NCBI GenBank assembly: GCA_001898145.1
Contig: MKSR01000008.1
Location: 186,001-250,000, forward strand
DNA length: 64,000 bases
Source: Dyadobacter sp. 50-39
GTDB lineage: Bacteria > Bacteroidota > Bacteroidia > Cytophagales > Spirosomataceae
Reading direction: 5' to 3'
Of the stretch, positions 18,281-27,949 are shown piece by piece. The notes beneath the pieces were generated by a model. The model worked only from the letters and a program-made list of their open reading frames with translations. It made no database searches and was not told where the DNA came from. Position 1 is the first letter of the stretch. The number at the start of each line of letters is the position of its first letter. The position numbers and the translations under genes were made by a program.

Positions 18281-21200
18281 TCAGTTTTTCAACACCTGGA
18301 ATGCCTGTTTTGTTTCTCCGTTCACCACTTCCAGTACATATATTCCTTCCACAAACTCACGGCCGGAGAGATCGACCTTACGTTTCTGTGTGGGATTCAA
18401 TGCCTCGCCGTCGAACTGCTTCAAAATTCTTCCGTGCAGGTCGTATACATTCACGGACACCGAACGGCTCGCGGGAACGTCGTCGCCCAGGTAGAAGACG
18501 CCTTTTGAAGGATTAGGATAAACAGACCATTCGGGTTGTCCCGCAAAGGCCACCGGACGCACACGGGAATACTGGAAAGTGCTGTCTATATCGACCATTT
18601 TCAATCGGTAGTACAAATTGCCCCACTTGCCCGGAAGCTGATCCAGGTACTCGTATTTCCTGCCGTTTTTCTGGTTACCCTCTCCGAAAACCTGCGCCAG
18701 CCTTATGAATTTCCCCTGGCGATAAGCTTCATCGCCGGAGGCCACCTCAATATCGAAATGATCGAAATTCTCTTCGGAAGCGGTTTCCCATTCCAGTACC
18801 ACGTCTTTGGAACGGCCGTCATCCTGCTTTTTCCGGGCATTGAAACCCACCAATTCCACCGGCAATGCACCCGGATTCCCCACGAACGCTTTGGAAAACC
18901 AGAACTCCGAGAACGATTTCAGCTTCATTTCGGCATAGTACCCCTTATCATATGGAACGATCAGCACCTCCCCGGCCGGGTGGAACGTCCATGTCCCCTC
19001 GGTGCTGTTGACCAGCGAGCCATCCTCTTTGGAAGCACTTGCGGTATTCCGGTATTTGGAAATGCCGAGTTCGAAAGGATTAGCAGGCTTGCCGCAGGTG
19101 CCGCAGCCTGCTCCGCTGATCAGGGCCTGGCTTTCGGTATCGAGGAAATAGAACCGTACAGTCGCCTGGTTTGCCAGTTCGTTATTGCCGGCTTTGATGG
19201 TAAAACTTCTGTCGAGGTAATACTGACCATTGGCGTTTCTCACGCCGGCCGTGTTGAGGTACATCTGCACTTGGGTATTGCCCATATTCTGCCCGTTGGG
19301 GTTAATGGAGGCCATCAGTTTTCCATTGCTCGTAAAATTCACCCAACCTGAGCCGGATACCTGCTTGTTGGCCATTCCGCCGGTGTTATCCAGAATGGAC
19401 GAAACCTTATCGAAAATATGAACATCGTCCAGCGCGATCCCTTCACGGTGTGTAAAACCGTCGGATATCAACACGAAGCGTAATTTGAGGTTAGAAAAAC
19501 CGGTAGGCAACGGAATGCTGGCCACATGCCACCGCAGGTAATCCTGCATCGCCCAGGCACCGTTGCCGGAATAGGTCTTGTTGTACCAGTTGGTACCTTG
19601 TCCTACCGAGCCCAGGCGAGTCCATGCGCCGCCGTTGCCGGAATATTCGACGTACACATAATCACATGGCGTGGGCTCGCATACTTCCAGGTCGATCGCC
19701 GCGCTGAAACTCAGCATAGGGGCAGCCAGGCTGCTTACGTCGAAGCAGGGAGAATACAAATACGACAATTCCTTGTCATTATGACCGCCCGCCAGGTTGG
19801 TTTTCCACACCTTCGTTCCGCTGGCAGCTTTGTTCAGATTGCCCGACGTCGGCGTGCCCCACTTCCAGGAGCTGTTCGTCCCCTTGGCACTCCAGAAGCC
19901 ATCGCCATTTTCGAAATTTTCAAGATACGGGAATGTGCTCAGCACCGGGGCATTGAAAACTTTGACCGAAAGCGTATCATTGTCACGGAAGCTGTCGGTG
20001 GCAAGCCCCGACCATGCTTTGAGGTTTAACGCGCCAATGGCTGAAAGGTCGGCCTTGGGCCCAAAGGCAAAATCGATGGTCGTGCGTTTGGCGAGAGCGG
20101 GAATGGTGTCACGCAGAATTATCCCGTTCGGGAGCGATAATGCGATCGGGAGTTTGGTAAGGTCCCTTGCCGAACTGTTCCTGATCCGGACTGAGATGGT
20201 TTCCGCATTGCTCAATCCGCAGCTTTCCGTGGGCGGTGCCAGCAGTGCCAGCATTTGAATATCGTCCGTAACGGAAACAATGCGGATGTCGTCGAAAGAA
20301 TAGCCTGCGCCATTACTGTAATCGGAAGTGATCATTTTGCCCCACTGCCCCCAGCGTACCTGGAAGCTCGACGAAAAATTTTGTCCATTGGCCGAAAGCA
20401 ATGCGCTTATTTCCAGCGGAGTGGTGGTTTTGTAGCCCTGCGTGGTCAGGTTCTGGTTTGCAAAAAGGTCATAAGCTTCGATCCAGGCGTCGGTATCCCT
20501 GCCTCGGATCCAAACTTTGTTGTTCTCATTCGCTTTCTGTCCGTGATTTTTATAGGAGAATATCAGCCGAAGGTCATCCGTATTAATATTGTTTCCTGCC
20601 AGATTGAAAGTACCCGTCAGGTAGCTCGTATTACCAGCCGAATATGCCCGGTTCGCGTCGAGCGTGAGTGCTTTCTGGCCGGACGCTGCAAAACCTGAAT
20701 TGATGAATGTCCTGATCCTGCCGGCATCGGTAGTGGCACTGAAATCGTAACGGCCGTCCCCTGTAAGCCCCATCTGCGCGGCGGTCACGTTTTGCACCGG
20801 AAGGTTTTCCATATCATCATGAAACGGCAATGCAAGCTGGTCGTTTGGCAGCTGCCTGAAAAGCCTTGCCAGTGTATCGTTGGCTGTCACCTTATCCGCG
20901 TTGCTGTGGATAAACGCTTGGATATTGTAATCCCCGACATTGGCTAAATTGGTACCTGTCTCGAATGTATGATCATAGGTTTTACCTTTTTCGATAAAAG
21001 GCGTGATGGTTTCCACCGACGCCACCACGCCATTCAGCGCGTAACCGACGTCCAGTGACCCGTTGAAATCTGCATCGTCGAGGTTTTTGATCCGCATTTT
21101 AACAAATACCGCACTGCTCAGCTCCGTGGATGTATTTTTCCTGCCCGACGACGCCGGCGTTACGATGGCTTCCACTTTGAGGTCATTGTCCGAGAGGGTG

Positions 21201-23668
21201 CCGGCGCAGGTTCCTGAATCCGGCTTCCGCGAAATGGCCAGCGCCCTGCGTCCGGGCTGCCCGGCCAGCCTGGCCCGCACGGTCATGTAGTAGGTCGAAT
21301 CTTTGGACAGGCCTCCCAATGCATAGGTGGTACCGGTTGTGACGGCCACGGGTAGCATTTCATTTCCTTTTAATATCATCACCTCATAATCTGTCGCGCC
21401 GGTCACGGCCGTCCAGTCCAGGGAAATGTACCCTTCACATTGCAGCGCCGAAAGCGTAACTGTCGGAACGCCGATCACCGTAAAAGGTTCGGAAGTACTT
21501 TGTGCGCCGGTGCTGTTTTGTATCACCCGCACCCGCACTTTGTCCGATCGTAATCCTGCGGGCACAGCCCAGGCGAGCTGGCTCGTACCCGCGGCTACGG
21601 TTGAGATATTCGTCCAGTTACTGCCGTTATTGCCGCTGTATTGGATGGTAAAAGTGCTGGCGCTATTTCCGAACGCGTCCCAGGAAATGTAGATCGGGTC
21701 GCCGTCTTTCAGTCGTTCCCCGCCAATGGGGTTGGTGATTGTGAGCGAATTGGGAATCACATCGTAAACGACGAAGTATTCCTGCGAAGGTGCCTGGCCA
21801 ACGGTGGTGCCCTTCACGGAAATCGCGTAATTGCCTGCGGCAGGATTGTTGATCACCACCTGCTCCATATTATTGCGGTTGTCGACACCCGTGGCAGCGA
21901 CCTTATCCACATTGGCCGACGCAGGGTCGAGGATCCTCGGCAGTACCACATTGGACGAAGGGTTGGTTACCTGAAGGTCCAGATTGTGAACCAGGTTCTG
22001 CGAAGCCAGTGTACTGCCCGCCGGGTCGTTCCAGTAAAGCATTACTTTGAGCTGCGCCGTATTGGCAGGTACATTGACGGAAAAGTTGTTGGTCCCCTGG
22101 TGCGCAACCTGGCCCGTGGTGTAGCTTTGCGATTCGAGCATTTTCACCGAGCGGAGCAGGTTCAGCCATCCGTACCCGAAGCGGTAGTCCGGTCCCTCAT
22201 TGCCCTTGTCGACCGTTCCGTTCACCAGCAGCGCTTTCATCAGACCGTTTTTGGGATTCTGGTTACCATTTAGCTGCCGGTACCGCTCATAAAGAAGCGC
22301 CAACCCTCCCGACACCGCCGGTGTGGCCATGCTGGTTCCGCTTCCGCTGCCGTACAGGTTTACCGGAATGGTAGACATGATCCCGTTCCCCTGCGCCGTG
22401 ATTTCCGGTTTCAAACGGCCATCCTTCACCGGCCCGCGGCTGGAATTTGCCAGCATTGAGCCTGTCTCTCCCGTGGCGCCTACGGTAATGACGTTCTTGG
22501 CCGTCTGGTATCCCCCCAAAACAGTGGCAAAGCCTGCCGCGAAAGGTGCACAAGTGGTGGTACCACTGTTTCCGGCTGCGAAAACATGCTGCAGATACGG
22601 CATCTCGAACGCCTGCTGGTCAAGAATGTAGGAATAAAGGTCATAAGTCCCGTTCGTTTCGCAGGTGATCACGTCCGATCCATAGGAGTTGTTGGTAATA
22701 ACCATTCCAAAATCCTGCACGTACTGCGGCGAATAGGCCAGAATGGACGAATAGCTTTGCGCGAGCACGGTTGCCCTGGGCGCGTAACCGGCATAGCGCT
22801 CATCCATAATGCCTGCGCCCGCCATTGTACCCATGACGTGCAGGCCGTGCGAGCCCGCATCAATAGGCGCCCTGTTGATGATCCGGGTATTGAAATCGAT
22901 ATGCCGCAGCGGATTGGACTCGTCGCCAATCCCCACGACCACCCCCGCTCCCGACAGGTTCCTGGCGCCGGGCAAGGCAGATTTCAGCACATTTGCCCGG
23001 GCATTCGCGGTGCTTTTGTTGTTCATTTGGCGATCCGGCTGGGGCGCTGCCTGTACATACTGGATGAATGGCAGGGCTGCCAGCTTTTTGAGCTCCCTGA
23101 CCGGCACCCGCACGGTCAGTATCTGGTAGTGTTGGAATTTGTCGGAAACAATTTCATAAGATTGGCCCTGCAATGCGGCCGACACCTCTTCATAAGTAAA
23201 AGATTTCGGATAGCTGACCCACAAATCGACGGTTGAGGGGCCGGTAAAGGCATGCGGGGGAATATTGCCACTGGCGAGCCCCGGCTGCATTTTTTGTTCC
23301 GGACCGAGCTCCACAATTGCCCTTCCCCGGGTACGGGCCAATGCCCCTGCGTTGCTGCCCGCGGCTATGGTGGCCGTGTAGGCGTAATTCGGAATGTATT
23401 CGTGCAATTCGATGCCTTCACTCTTCAATTCGCGACGCTCTTGCTCGGTAGGAATGTCGTCGAACTGGATGATGACGAATGTTTTTTGTCCGGCTGTTGA
23501 TAACCTGAATGCCACATTACCGCGACCGGTTGCAGATGACACGTTCCGCTCGGGAAAGAAAGAGCCGCTTTGCAGAAGGATCTGATAATCCGGGCGCTTC
23601 TGGGCTTCAACATTGCTTATCCAAATGAAGGTCAGCAATAGTGTGTAGTAAAGATTTTTCAACTTCAT
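18281..23668 (-). CDS. Giant S8 subtilisin-like peptidase with T9SS type A sorting domain
   Basis: A 1795-aa exported protease. Signal peptide about 1-22. The S8 domain spans about 225-510: catalytic Asp249 (GIGDES), His274 (SHGLHVMGT, where the family norm is HGTHVAGT) and Ser446 (GTSMATPAVSGG). Downstream are beta-sandwich modules: a PPC-like region, a fibronectin type III domain near 740-840 (VTLSALQCEGYISLDW onward), CARDB-like and Ig-like modules, and MAM/lectin-like folds around 1250-1450. The last 80 residues (WSVYPNPSKGVFYLG, IYVLEVVNG, ending KQAFQVLKN) form a T9SS type A sorting domain, sending it across the outer membrane to the surface. No accessory genes are adjacent. Calls for the middle modules are approximate. 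Confidence 0.9.
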   Translation of the reverse strand: MKLKNLYYTLLLTFIWISNVEAQKRPDYQILLQSGSFFPERNVSSATGRGNVAFRLSTAGQKTFVIIQFDDIPTEQERRELKSEGIELHEYIPNYAYTATIAAGSNAGALARTRGRAIVELGPEQKMQPGLASGNIPPHAFTGPSTVDLWVSYPKSFTYEEVSAALQGQSYEIVSDKFQHYQILTVRVPVRELKKLAALPFIQYVQAAPQPDRQMNNKSTANARANVLKSALPGARNLSGAGVVVGIGDESNPLRHIDFNTRIINRAPIDAGSHGLHVMGTMAGAGIMDERYAGYAPRATVLAQSYSSILAYSPQYVQDFGMVITNNSYGSDVITCETNGTYDLYSYILDQQAFEMPYLQHVFAAGNSGTTTCAPFAAGFATVLGGYQTAKNVITVGATGETGSMLANSSRGPVKDGRLKPEITAQGNGIMSTIPVNLYGSGSGTSMATPAVSGGLALLYERYRQLNGNQNPKNGLMKALLVNGTVDKGNEGPDYRFGYGWLNLLRSVKMLESQSYTTGQVAHQGTNNFSVNVPANTAQLKVMLYWNDPAGSTLASQNLVHNLDLQVTNPSSNVVLPRILDPASANVDKVAATGVDNRNNMEQVVINNPAAGNYAISVKGTTVGQAPSQEYFVVYDVIPNSLTITNPIGGERLKDGDPIYISWDAFGNSASTFTIQYSGNNGSNWTNISTVAAGTSQLAWAVPAGLRSDKVRVRVIQNSTGAQSTSEPFTVIGVPTVTLSALQCEGYISLDWTAVTGATDYEVMILKGNEMLPVAVTTGTTYALGGLSKDSTYYMTVRARLAGQPGRRALAISRKPDSGTCAGTLSDNDLKVEAIVTPASSGRKNTSTELSSAVFVKMRIKNLDDADFNGSLDVGYALNGVVASVETITPFIEKGKTYDHTFETGTNLANVGDYNIQAFIHSNADKVTANDTLARLFRQLPNDQLALPFHDDMENLPVQNVTAAQMGLTGDGRYDFSATTDAGRIRTFINSGFAASGQKALTLDANRAYSAGNTSYLTGTFNLAGNNINTDDLRLIFSYKNHGQKANENNKVWIRGRDTDAWIEAYDLFANQNLTTQGYKTTTPLEISALLSANGQNFSSSFQVRWGQWGKMITSDYSNGAGYSFDDIRIVSVTDDIQMLALLAPPTESCGLSNAETISVRIRNSSARDLTKLPIALSLPNGIILRDTIPALAKRTTIDFAFGPKADLSAIGALNLKAWSGLATDSFRDNDTLSVKVFNAPVLSTFPYLENFENGDGFWSAKGTNSSWKWGTPTSGNLNKAASGTKVWKTNLAGGHNDKELSYLYSPCFDVSSLAAPMLSFSAAIDLEVCEPTPCDYVYVEYSGNGGAWTRLGSVGQGTNWYNKTYSGNGAWAMQDYLRWHVASIPLPTGFSNLKLRFVLISDGFTHREGIALDDVHIFDKVSSILDNTGGMANKQVSGSGWVNFTSNGKLMASINPNGQNMGNTQVQMYLNTAGVRNANGQYYLDRSFTIKAGNNELANQATVRFYFLDTESQALISGAGCGTCGKPANPFELGISKYRNTASASKEDGSLVNSTEGTWTFHPAGEVLIVPYDKGYYAEMKLKSFSEFWFSKAFVGNPGALPVELVGFNARKKQDDGRSKDVVLEWETASEENFDHFDIEVASGDEAYRQGKFIRLAQVFGEGNQKNGRKYEYLDQLPGKWGNLYYRLKMVDIDSTFQYSRVRPVAFAGQPEWSVYPNPSKGVFYLGDDVPASRSVSVNVYDLHGRILKQFDGEALNPTQKRKVDLSGREFVEGIYVLEVVNGETKQAFQVLKN

Positions 23669-23923
23669 AATTCTTGGTACAGATAAAGGATAGGTAATTC
23701 TACCCTATTTAACGGTATTATGCAAATTAATTCGGGTATTGTTTAATGTAATTAAACCTACACAGGTAAGTGATTGATTCACAGACAAATGTAACCGCAG
23801 TTAGAGCGAACCATGCATTGTATACGCGAAATTACCGGGTGCCTGTCGGGCGCCCATTTGTAATTAGCTGGTGGCTGGTATAACTTAGCGGCCTCAATTT
23901 TTACTGTCGTCGCAAGCATCCCT

Positions 23924-24697
23924 ATGAACCTATACGGCCTGATCGGACACCCGCTTACCCACTCGTTTTCCAAGCGCTATTTCACCGACAAATTCATCCG
24001 GGAGAAGATCAAGGAGAGCAGCTATGAACTGTTCGAAATGAAGTCGTTGGAGGAATTGCCGGAACTGCTGAAAAAAAAGCACGATCTCCGCGGGCTGAAT
24101 GTGACGATTCCCTACAAGAAAGATGTGATCGCTTACCTCGACGATCTCGACGATGCCTCGGCCGAACGCATTGGCGCGGTCAACACGATCAAGATTTATG
24201 CCGACGGCAGTACCAAAGGCTTCAATACCGACTACTACGGTTTCCAGCAGTCGCTCGTGGAATGGCTGGATAAACGCGGCGAGTCCTGTGCGAACTTCAA
24301 GGCGCTTATTCTAGGCAATGGGGGTGCTGCAAAAGCTGTCCAGGTTGCTTTGAAGGATCTGCAAATGGAGTATCAGCTTGTTTCAAGGCAAAACAGCGAG
24401 GATTGCGTTCCTTACGACGGTCTTACGCAGGAAGTAATGGAAAGCCACCGGCTGATCATCAATACCACACCTTTGGGAACTTTCCCCAAAACAGAAGAAT
24501 GCCCGTTGATCCCCTACGAATGGGTGACCCGAAGCCATTACCTCTACGACCTCGTGTATAACCCGGCCGAAACCTTATTCCTGAAAAAGGGAAGCGAAAA
24601 GGGCGCTGCCACGATGAATGGGTTGAAAATGCTGGAATTACAGGCGGAAAAGGCTTGGGACATCTGGACCACGGAGGATAACCTCTGGAGCATTTAA
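23924..24697 (+). CDS. aroE: Shikimate dehydrogenase
   Basis: A 257-aa cytosolic enzyme that reduces 3-dehydroshikimate to shikimate with NADPH in aromatic amino acid synthesis. The substrate-binding N terminus is clear (MNLYGLIGHPLTHSFSKRYF), with the catalytic Lys in NVTIPYKKDV, the partner Asp in GFNTDYYGF, and an NADP-binding GNGGAAKAV loop near residue 130. The end of the gene overlaps the convergent ribD gene by 4 bases. Slightly short for the family (about 270 usual) but complete at both ends. Confidence 0.95.
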   Translation: MNLYGLIGHPLTHSFSKRYFTDKFIREKIKESSYELFEMKSLEELPELLKKKHDLRGLNVTIPYKKDVIAYLDDLDDASAERIGAVNTIKIYADGSTKGFNTDYYGFQQSLVEWLDKRGESCANFKALILGNGGAAKAVQVALKDLQMEYQLVSRQNSEDCVPYDGLTQEVMESHRLIINTTPLGTFPKTEECPLIPYEWVTRSHYLYDLVYNPAETLFLKKGSEKGAATMNGLKMLELQAEKAWDIWTTEDNLWSI

Positions 24698-25758
24698 ATG
24701 CGGTTATAGTAAGTCCACACGTCATCGCCGATTTGCTCGGAGCCTTTGAACAGGCCCCGGGGCACAGGAGCAGCCACGCCGCTGCCGATCGCCAGTTCCC
24801 CCTGGCACCGGCGGATCTCGTCCCACAAACCGCTTTCTAGGAATGCATTGATAACCGCTGCGCCGCCTTCGACCAGCACTGATTGTATTTTACGCCGGTG
24901 CAGCCCCGCCAGGAGCTGGGCGATCTCGCCATGCTCCCGCTCAATTTTCAGATAAGCCGTCGAAGGCGCTGCATACCGTTCAGGCTCGGCAGGGATTTCG
25001 GTTTCCCGATCATAATTGACCACGATCGTACTTTGTGAATTGTCGAGCAGATGAAGCTGCGCAGGCAATTGCAAATACCGGTCCGTTACCACCCTCACCG
25101 GGTTCGTTCCGGCCCAATGCCGCACATTCAGCCGCGGATTGTCCATTAACGCTGTTTTATAACCCACCATAATCGCATCCTCTTCCGTGCGCCATTGGTG
25201 TACGCGCACACCCGACAACGCGCCGCTGATCTGAACGGGGCTGCCCGCTTCGTGGCCCAGGAAACCGTCGGCCGTTTCGGCCCATTTCAGGATTACATAG
25301 GGCCTTTTGCGCGTCATGGCGGTAAAGAAACGCTTGTTCAATGCAAGGCCCTGCGCTTCGAGCACATGGCATTCCACTTCGACACCCGCTTCGCTAAGCC
25401 GCCGAATGCCCCGTCCGGATACCAGTGGATTGGGATCGCTGTTGCAAACAACTACTTTTTTAAGCTGTCGGCTCACGAGCAGGTCGGCGCAGGGAGGCGT
25501 TTTGCCTGTGTGCGAGCAAGGTTCGAGCGTGACGTAAGCCGTGGCTTGGGGCAGCAAATGCGAATGGCCTTTCGCATCGGCATCTTCAATCGCGCGCACT
25601 TCCGCGTGCGGGCCGCCGTATCCGCGATGCCAGCCTTCTCCGATAATCCGGCCTTCATGGACGATCACGCAGCCTACCATCGGGTTGGGGCTTACCGCGC
25701 CGCGGCCGTGTTCAGCGAGCTGCAAGGCCCGTTCCATCCATTGATTGTGCGTCTCCAT
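24694..25758 (-). CDS. ribD: Bifunctional riboflavin biosynthesis deaminase/reductase RibD
   Basis: A two-domain enzyme of 354 aa from the ATG at 25758. The N-terminal cytidine-deaminase-type domain has its zinc site complete: His51-Ala-Glu53 and Cys81 and Cys90 (PCSHTGKTPPC). The C-terminal reductase domain (about 150-354) contains RPYVILKWAETADG and the pyrimidine-reductase block VLVEGGAAVINAFL. It converts 2,5-diamino-6-ribosylamino-pyrimidinone phosphate to the ribitylamino uracil precursor. An ATG at 25773 would add five residues (MYFCH) and is less likely. No FMN riboswitch is visible upstream. It converges on aroE with a 4-base overlap. Confidence 0.94.
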   Translation of the reverse strand: METHNQWMERALQLAEHGRGAVSPNPMVGCVIVHEGRIIGEGWHRGYGGPHAEVRAIEDADAKGHSHLLPQATAYVTLEPCSHTGKTPPCADLLVSRQLKKVVVCNSDPNPLVSGRGIRRLSEAGVEVECHVLEAQGLALNKRFFTAMTRKRPYVILKWAETADGFLGHEAGSPVQISGALSGVRVHQWRTEEDAIMVGYKTALMDNPRLNVRHWAGTNPVRVVTDRYLQLPAQLHLLDNSQSTIVVNYDRETEIPAEPERYAAPSTAYLKIEREHGEIAQLLAGLHRRKIQSVLVEGGAAVINAFLESGLWDEIRRCQGELAIGSGVAAPVPRGLFKGSEQIGDDVWTYYNRI

Positions 25759-25848
25759 GTGGCAAAAATACAAATGCCCTTTTAAACCCAGCTTTCGGGA
25801 GTTCCCATAATTTGCTAACTTTCCGACATTGGATCAAAATCAGTGAAA

Positions 25849-26709
25849 ATGACTTCTGCACGCCAGCTTTATTTATATATAGTAAAAAACATCACCGTTT
25901 ATCCGCAAAAAGAAGCGCAGGCAATTGCATTCATGCTTTTGGAGCATTACATGCGGCTCCGGAATATCGACGTGCTGGTGGACCGCCCCATTCCCGAAAA
26001 CAGCACACAACCCGACTGGGACGGCATTATCAAACGTCTCAACAACAACGAGCCCGTTCAGCATATCATCGGTTCCACGGAGTTTTGCGGTCTCGAATTC
26101 CGCGTTTCTTCGGCGGTGCTCATTCCACGCCCTGAAACCGAAGAGCTGGTACAAATGGTCACACGAGACTATGCCGAGCCCGACAAGAATATCTCCATTC
26201 TTGACATAGGGACAGGCAGCGGCTGTATTGCCATCGTGCTTGCGCGCTTCCTTCCGCATGTGAGCGTACATGCGTGGGACGTTTCCGACGAAGCTTTGGA
26301 AGTGGCCCGGGAGAATGCCCGCCAGCTCATTGCCGACGTGACGTTCGCGAAACAGGATATGCTCAATGTGACGTTCCCCCTGCCCGGCAACATCGTCCAG
26401 TTCGACTGCCTGGTGAGCAACCCGCCCTACGTGACTTATTCAGAGGCCGAGAGCATGCGCCCGAATGTGCTCCGTTTCGAACCGCACGAGGCGTTGTTTG
26501 TAGAAGACAATGATCCGCTTCTTTTCGATAAAGCCATTGCCGACTTCGGGGTACACCATTTGAAGCAGCACGGCAAATGCTACGTCGAGATCAACGAGCA
26601 TTTCGGTGCGGAAACTAAAAAGGTTTTTGAAGAAAGGAATTACAAAAACGTGGAAATCCTTCGTGATATCAATGGTAAGGACCGCTTCGTGAGAGCTATC
26701 TGGGCCTGA
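25849..26709 (+). CDS. prmC: Release factor glutamine methyltransferase PrmC
   Basis: A 286-aa S-adenosylmethionine methyltransferase (from ATG 25849; a GTG at 25843 would add two residues). It methylates the glutamine of the GGQ motif in peptide chain release factors. The AdoMet-binding motif ILDIGTGSGCIAI lies near residue 117 and the N6/N5-methyltransferase signature NPPY near residue 190 (LVSNPPYVTYSEAE). The N-terminal helical domain (HIIGSTEFCGLEF, PRPETEEL) is typical for HemK/PrmC. It is divergent from ribD and 25 bases ahead of the moxR-type gene. Confidence 0.94.
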   Translation: MTSARQLYLYIVKNITVYPQKEAQAIAFMLLEHYMRLRNIDVLVDRPIPENSTQPDWDGIIKRLNNNEPVQHIIGSTEFCGLEFRVSSAVLIPRPETEELVQMVTRDYAEPDKNISILDIGTGSGCIAIVLARFLPHVSVHAWDVSDEALEVARENARQLIADVTFAKQDMLNVTFPLPGNIVQFDCLVSNPPYVTYSEAESMRPNVLRFEPHEALFVEDNDPLLFDKAIADFGVHHLKQHGKCYVEINEHFGAETKKVFEERNYKNVEILRDINGKDRFVRAIWA

Positions 26710-26734
26710 TCCATTTAAATTTGACCCCATTTTC

Positions 26735-27688
26735 ATGTATATAGAAAAAATCAGGGAAGTACTGGACGAGATGGGAAAAGTAGTCGTGGGACAGGATAAA
26801 CTCCTGAACCGGCTGCTCATCGGCCTCTTCACCGGCGGGCATGTCCTGCTCGAAGGCGTTCCGGGACTCGCCAAAACTTTGACTATCAATGTGATGGCCA
26901 AAGTCCTCCACCTCGAATTCAAGCGCATTCAATTCACGCCCGACCTGCTTCCCGCAGACCTGATCGGGACGATGATTTACAAACCGAAAATCGGGGATTA
27001 CGAGGTTAAAAAAGGACCGATTTTTTCCAATCTCATCCTGGCCGACGAGGTGAACCGCTCTCCGGCGAAGGTACAATCCGCATTGCTGGAAGCGATGCAG
27101 GAAAAACAGGTTACCATCGGCGACGAGACTTTCCTGCTCGACCGGCCGTTTGTAGTGCTCGCTACGCAAAACCCGGTGGAACAGGAAGGTACCTACCCGC
27201 TGCCGGAAGCGCAGATCGACCGCTTTATGATGAAAGTCTACGTCGACTACCTCGACAAGATGAAGGAACTGGAAGTAATGCGCCGGATGTCGGACATTAA
27301 CTATGACTACAAAATCCGGCCTATTCTGAACAAGGAAGAGATTTTCGCGATCCGCGACGAGGTCAATAAAGTCAATATTTCCGACACGCTCGAACGCTAT
27401 ATTATCGAACTGGTGTTCGCTACCCGCCGGCCGCTCGATTACGGGCTTCGTGACGAGGCACGGTACATTCAGTTTGGCGCATCGCCCCGGGCCACTATTT
27501 ACCTCAACCGGGCCGCCAAGGCGCTGGCTTACCTCGAAGGCAGGGATTACGTGTTGCCGGAGGACATTAAAGAGCTGGCCCCCGACATTATGAATCACCG
27601 GATTCTCCTGAATTACGAAGCGGAGGCGGATGGCGTACGCACCATGACCATCATCGACTCCATTCTCCGGAAAGTCGCCATTGGGTAA
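26735..27688 (+). CDS. MoxR family AAA+ ATPase
   Basis: A 317-aa AAA+ ATPase of the MoxR branch. Walker A is GVPGLAKT at residues 41-48, Walker B is NLILADEVNRSPAKVQ near 105, and sensor-region residues follow in VVLATQNPVEQEGTYPLPEAQ-type sequence around 145-160. MoxR proteins act as chaperones for metal-cofactor insertion and complex assembly, usually with a DUF58 and von Willebrand A partner; none is next to it here. It follows prmC by 25 bases and ends 1 base before the convergent yidD. Confidence 0.93.
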   Translation: MYIEKIREVLDEMGKVVVGQDKLLNRLLIGLFTGGHVLLEGVPGLAKTLTINVMAKVLHLEFKRIQFTPDLLPADLIGTMIYKPKIGDYEVKKGPIFSNLILADEVNRSPAKVQSALLEAMQEKQVTIGDETFLLDRPFVVLATQNPVEQEGTYPLPEAQIDRFMMKVYVDYLDKMKELEVMRRMSDINYDYKIRPILNKEEIFAIRDEVNKVNISDTLERYIIELVFATRRPLDYGLRDEARYIQFGASPRATIYLNRAAKALAYLEGRDYVLPEDIKELAPDIMNHRILLNYEAEADGVRTMTIIDSILRKVAIG

Positions 27689-27689
27689 T

Positions 27690-27899
27690 TCACGGTACCG
27701 GGTCATGCCCGTGCCCGCCCCACGGATGGCAGCGCGCAATACGTTTCAGCCCCATCCAACCGCCTTTGAAAGGGCCGTGTTTCTGCACGGCTTCGATCAT
27801 ATATTGCGAACAGGTAGGCGTGTAGCGGCACGAATTGGGTAAATAAGGCGAAAGCGCCGCCTGATAAAACCGCACGAGGGCTATGAGTAAAAATTTCAT
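27690..27899 (-). CDS. yidD: Membrane protein insertion efficiency factor YidD
   Basis: A 69-aa protein, the complete YidD/DUF37 domain: [15 protein letters not shown], then [20 protein letters not shown] with the conserved Cys residues, then the C-terminal [17 protein letters not shown]. YidD aids YidC-dependent insertion of inner-membrane proteins. In most bacteria it lies between rnpA and yidC; here it stands alone, converging on a moxR-type gene with a 1-base gap and divergent from lgt. Confidence 0.95.
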   Translation of the reverse strand: MKFLLIALVRFYQAALSPYLPNSCRYTPTCSQYMIEAVQKHGPFKGGWMGLKRIARCHPWGGHGHDPVP

Positions 27900-27921
27900 T
27901 TCGCGTCTTGTCTCATATTAG

Positions 27922-27929
27922 TATATTTG
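27922..27929 (+). promoter_or_regulatory. Candidate -7 element upstream of lgt
   Basis: TATATTTG matches the Bacteroidota housekeeping -7 consensus TAnnTTTG, 20 bases before the lgt ATG. No clear -33 TTG at ideal spacing is visible, so this is tentative. Confidence 0.4.
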
Positions 27930-27949
27930 ACCATTAACATCACAAACGC

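Noticed and set aside
25774-25848. FMN riboswitch upstream of ribD
   Set aside because: The gap between ribD and prmC is about 90 bases and shows no RFN-element conserved blocks.
26696-27739. 347-codon minus-strand open frame over the moxR gene
   Set aside because: It is the antisense shadow of a clear AAA+ ATPase with Walker motifs; its own translation shows no family.
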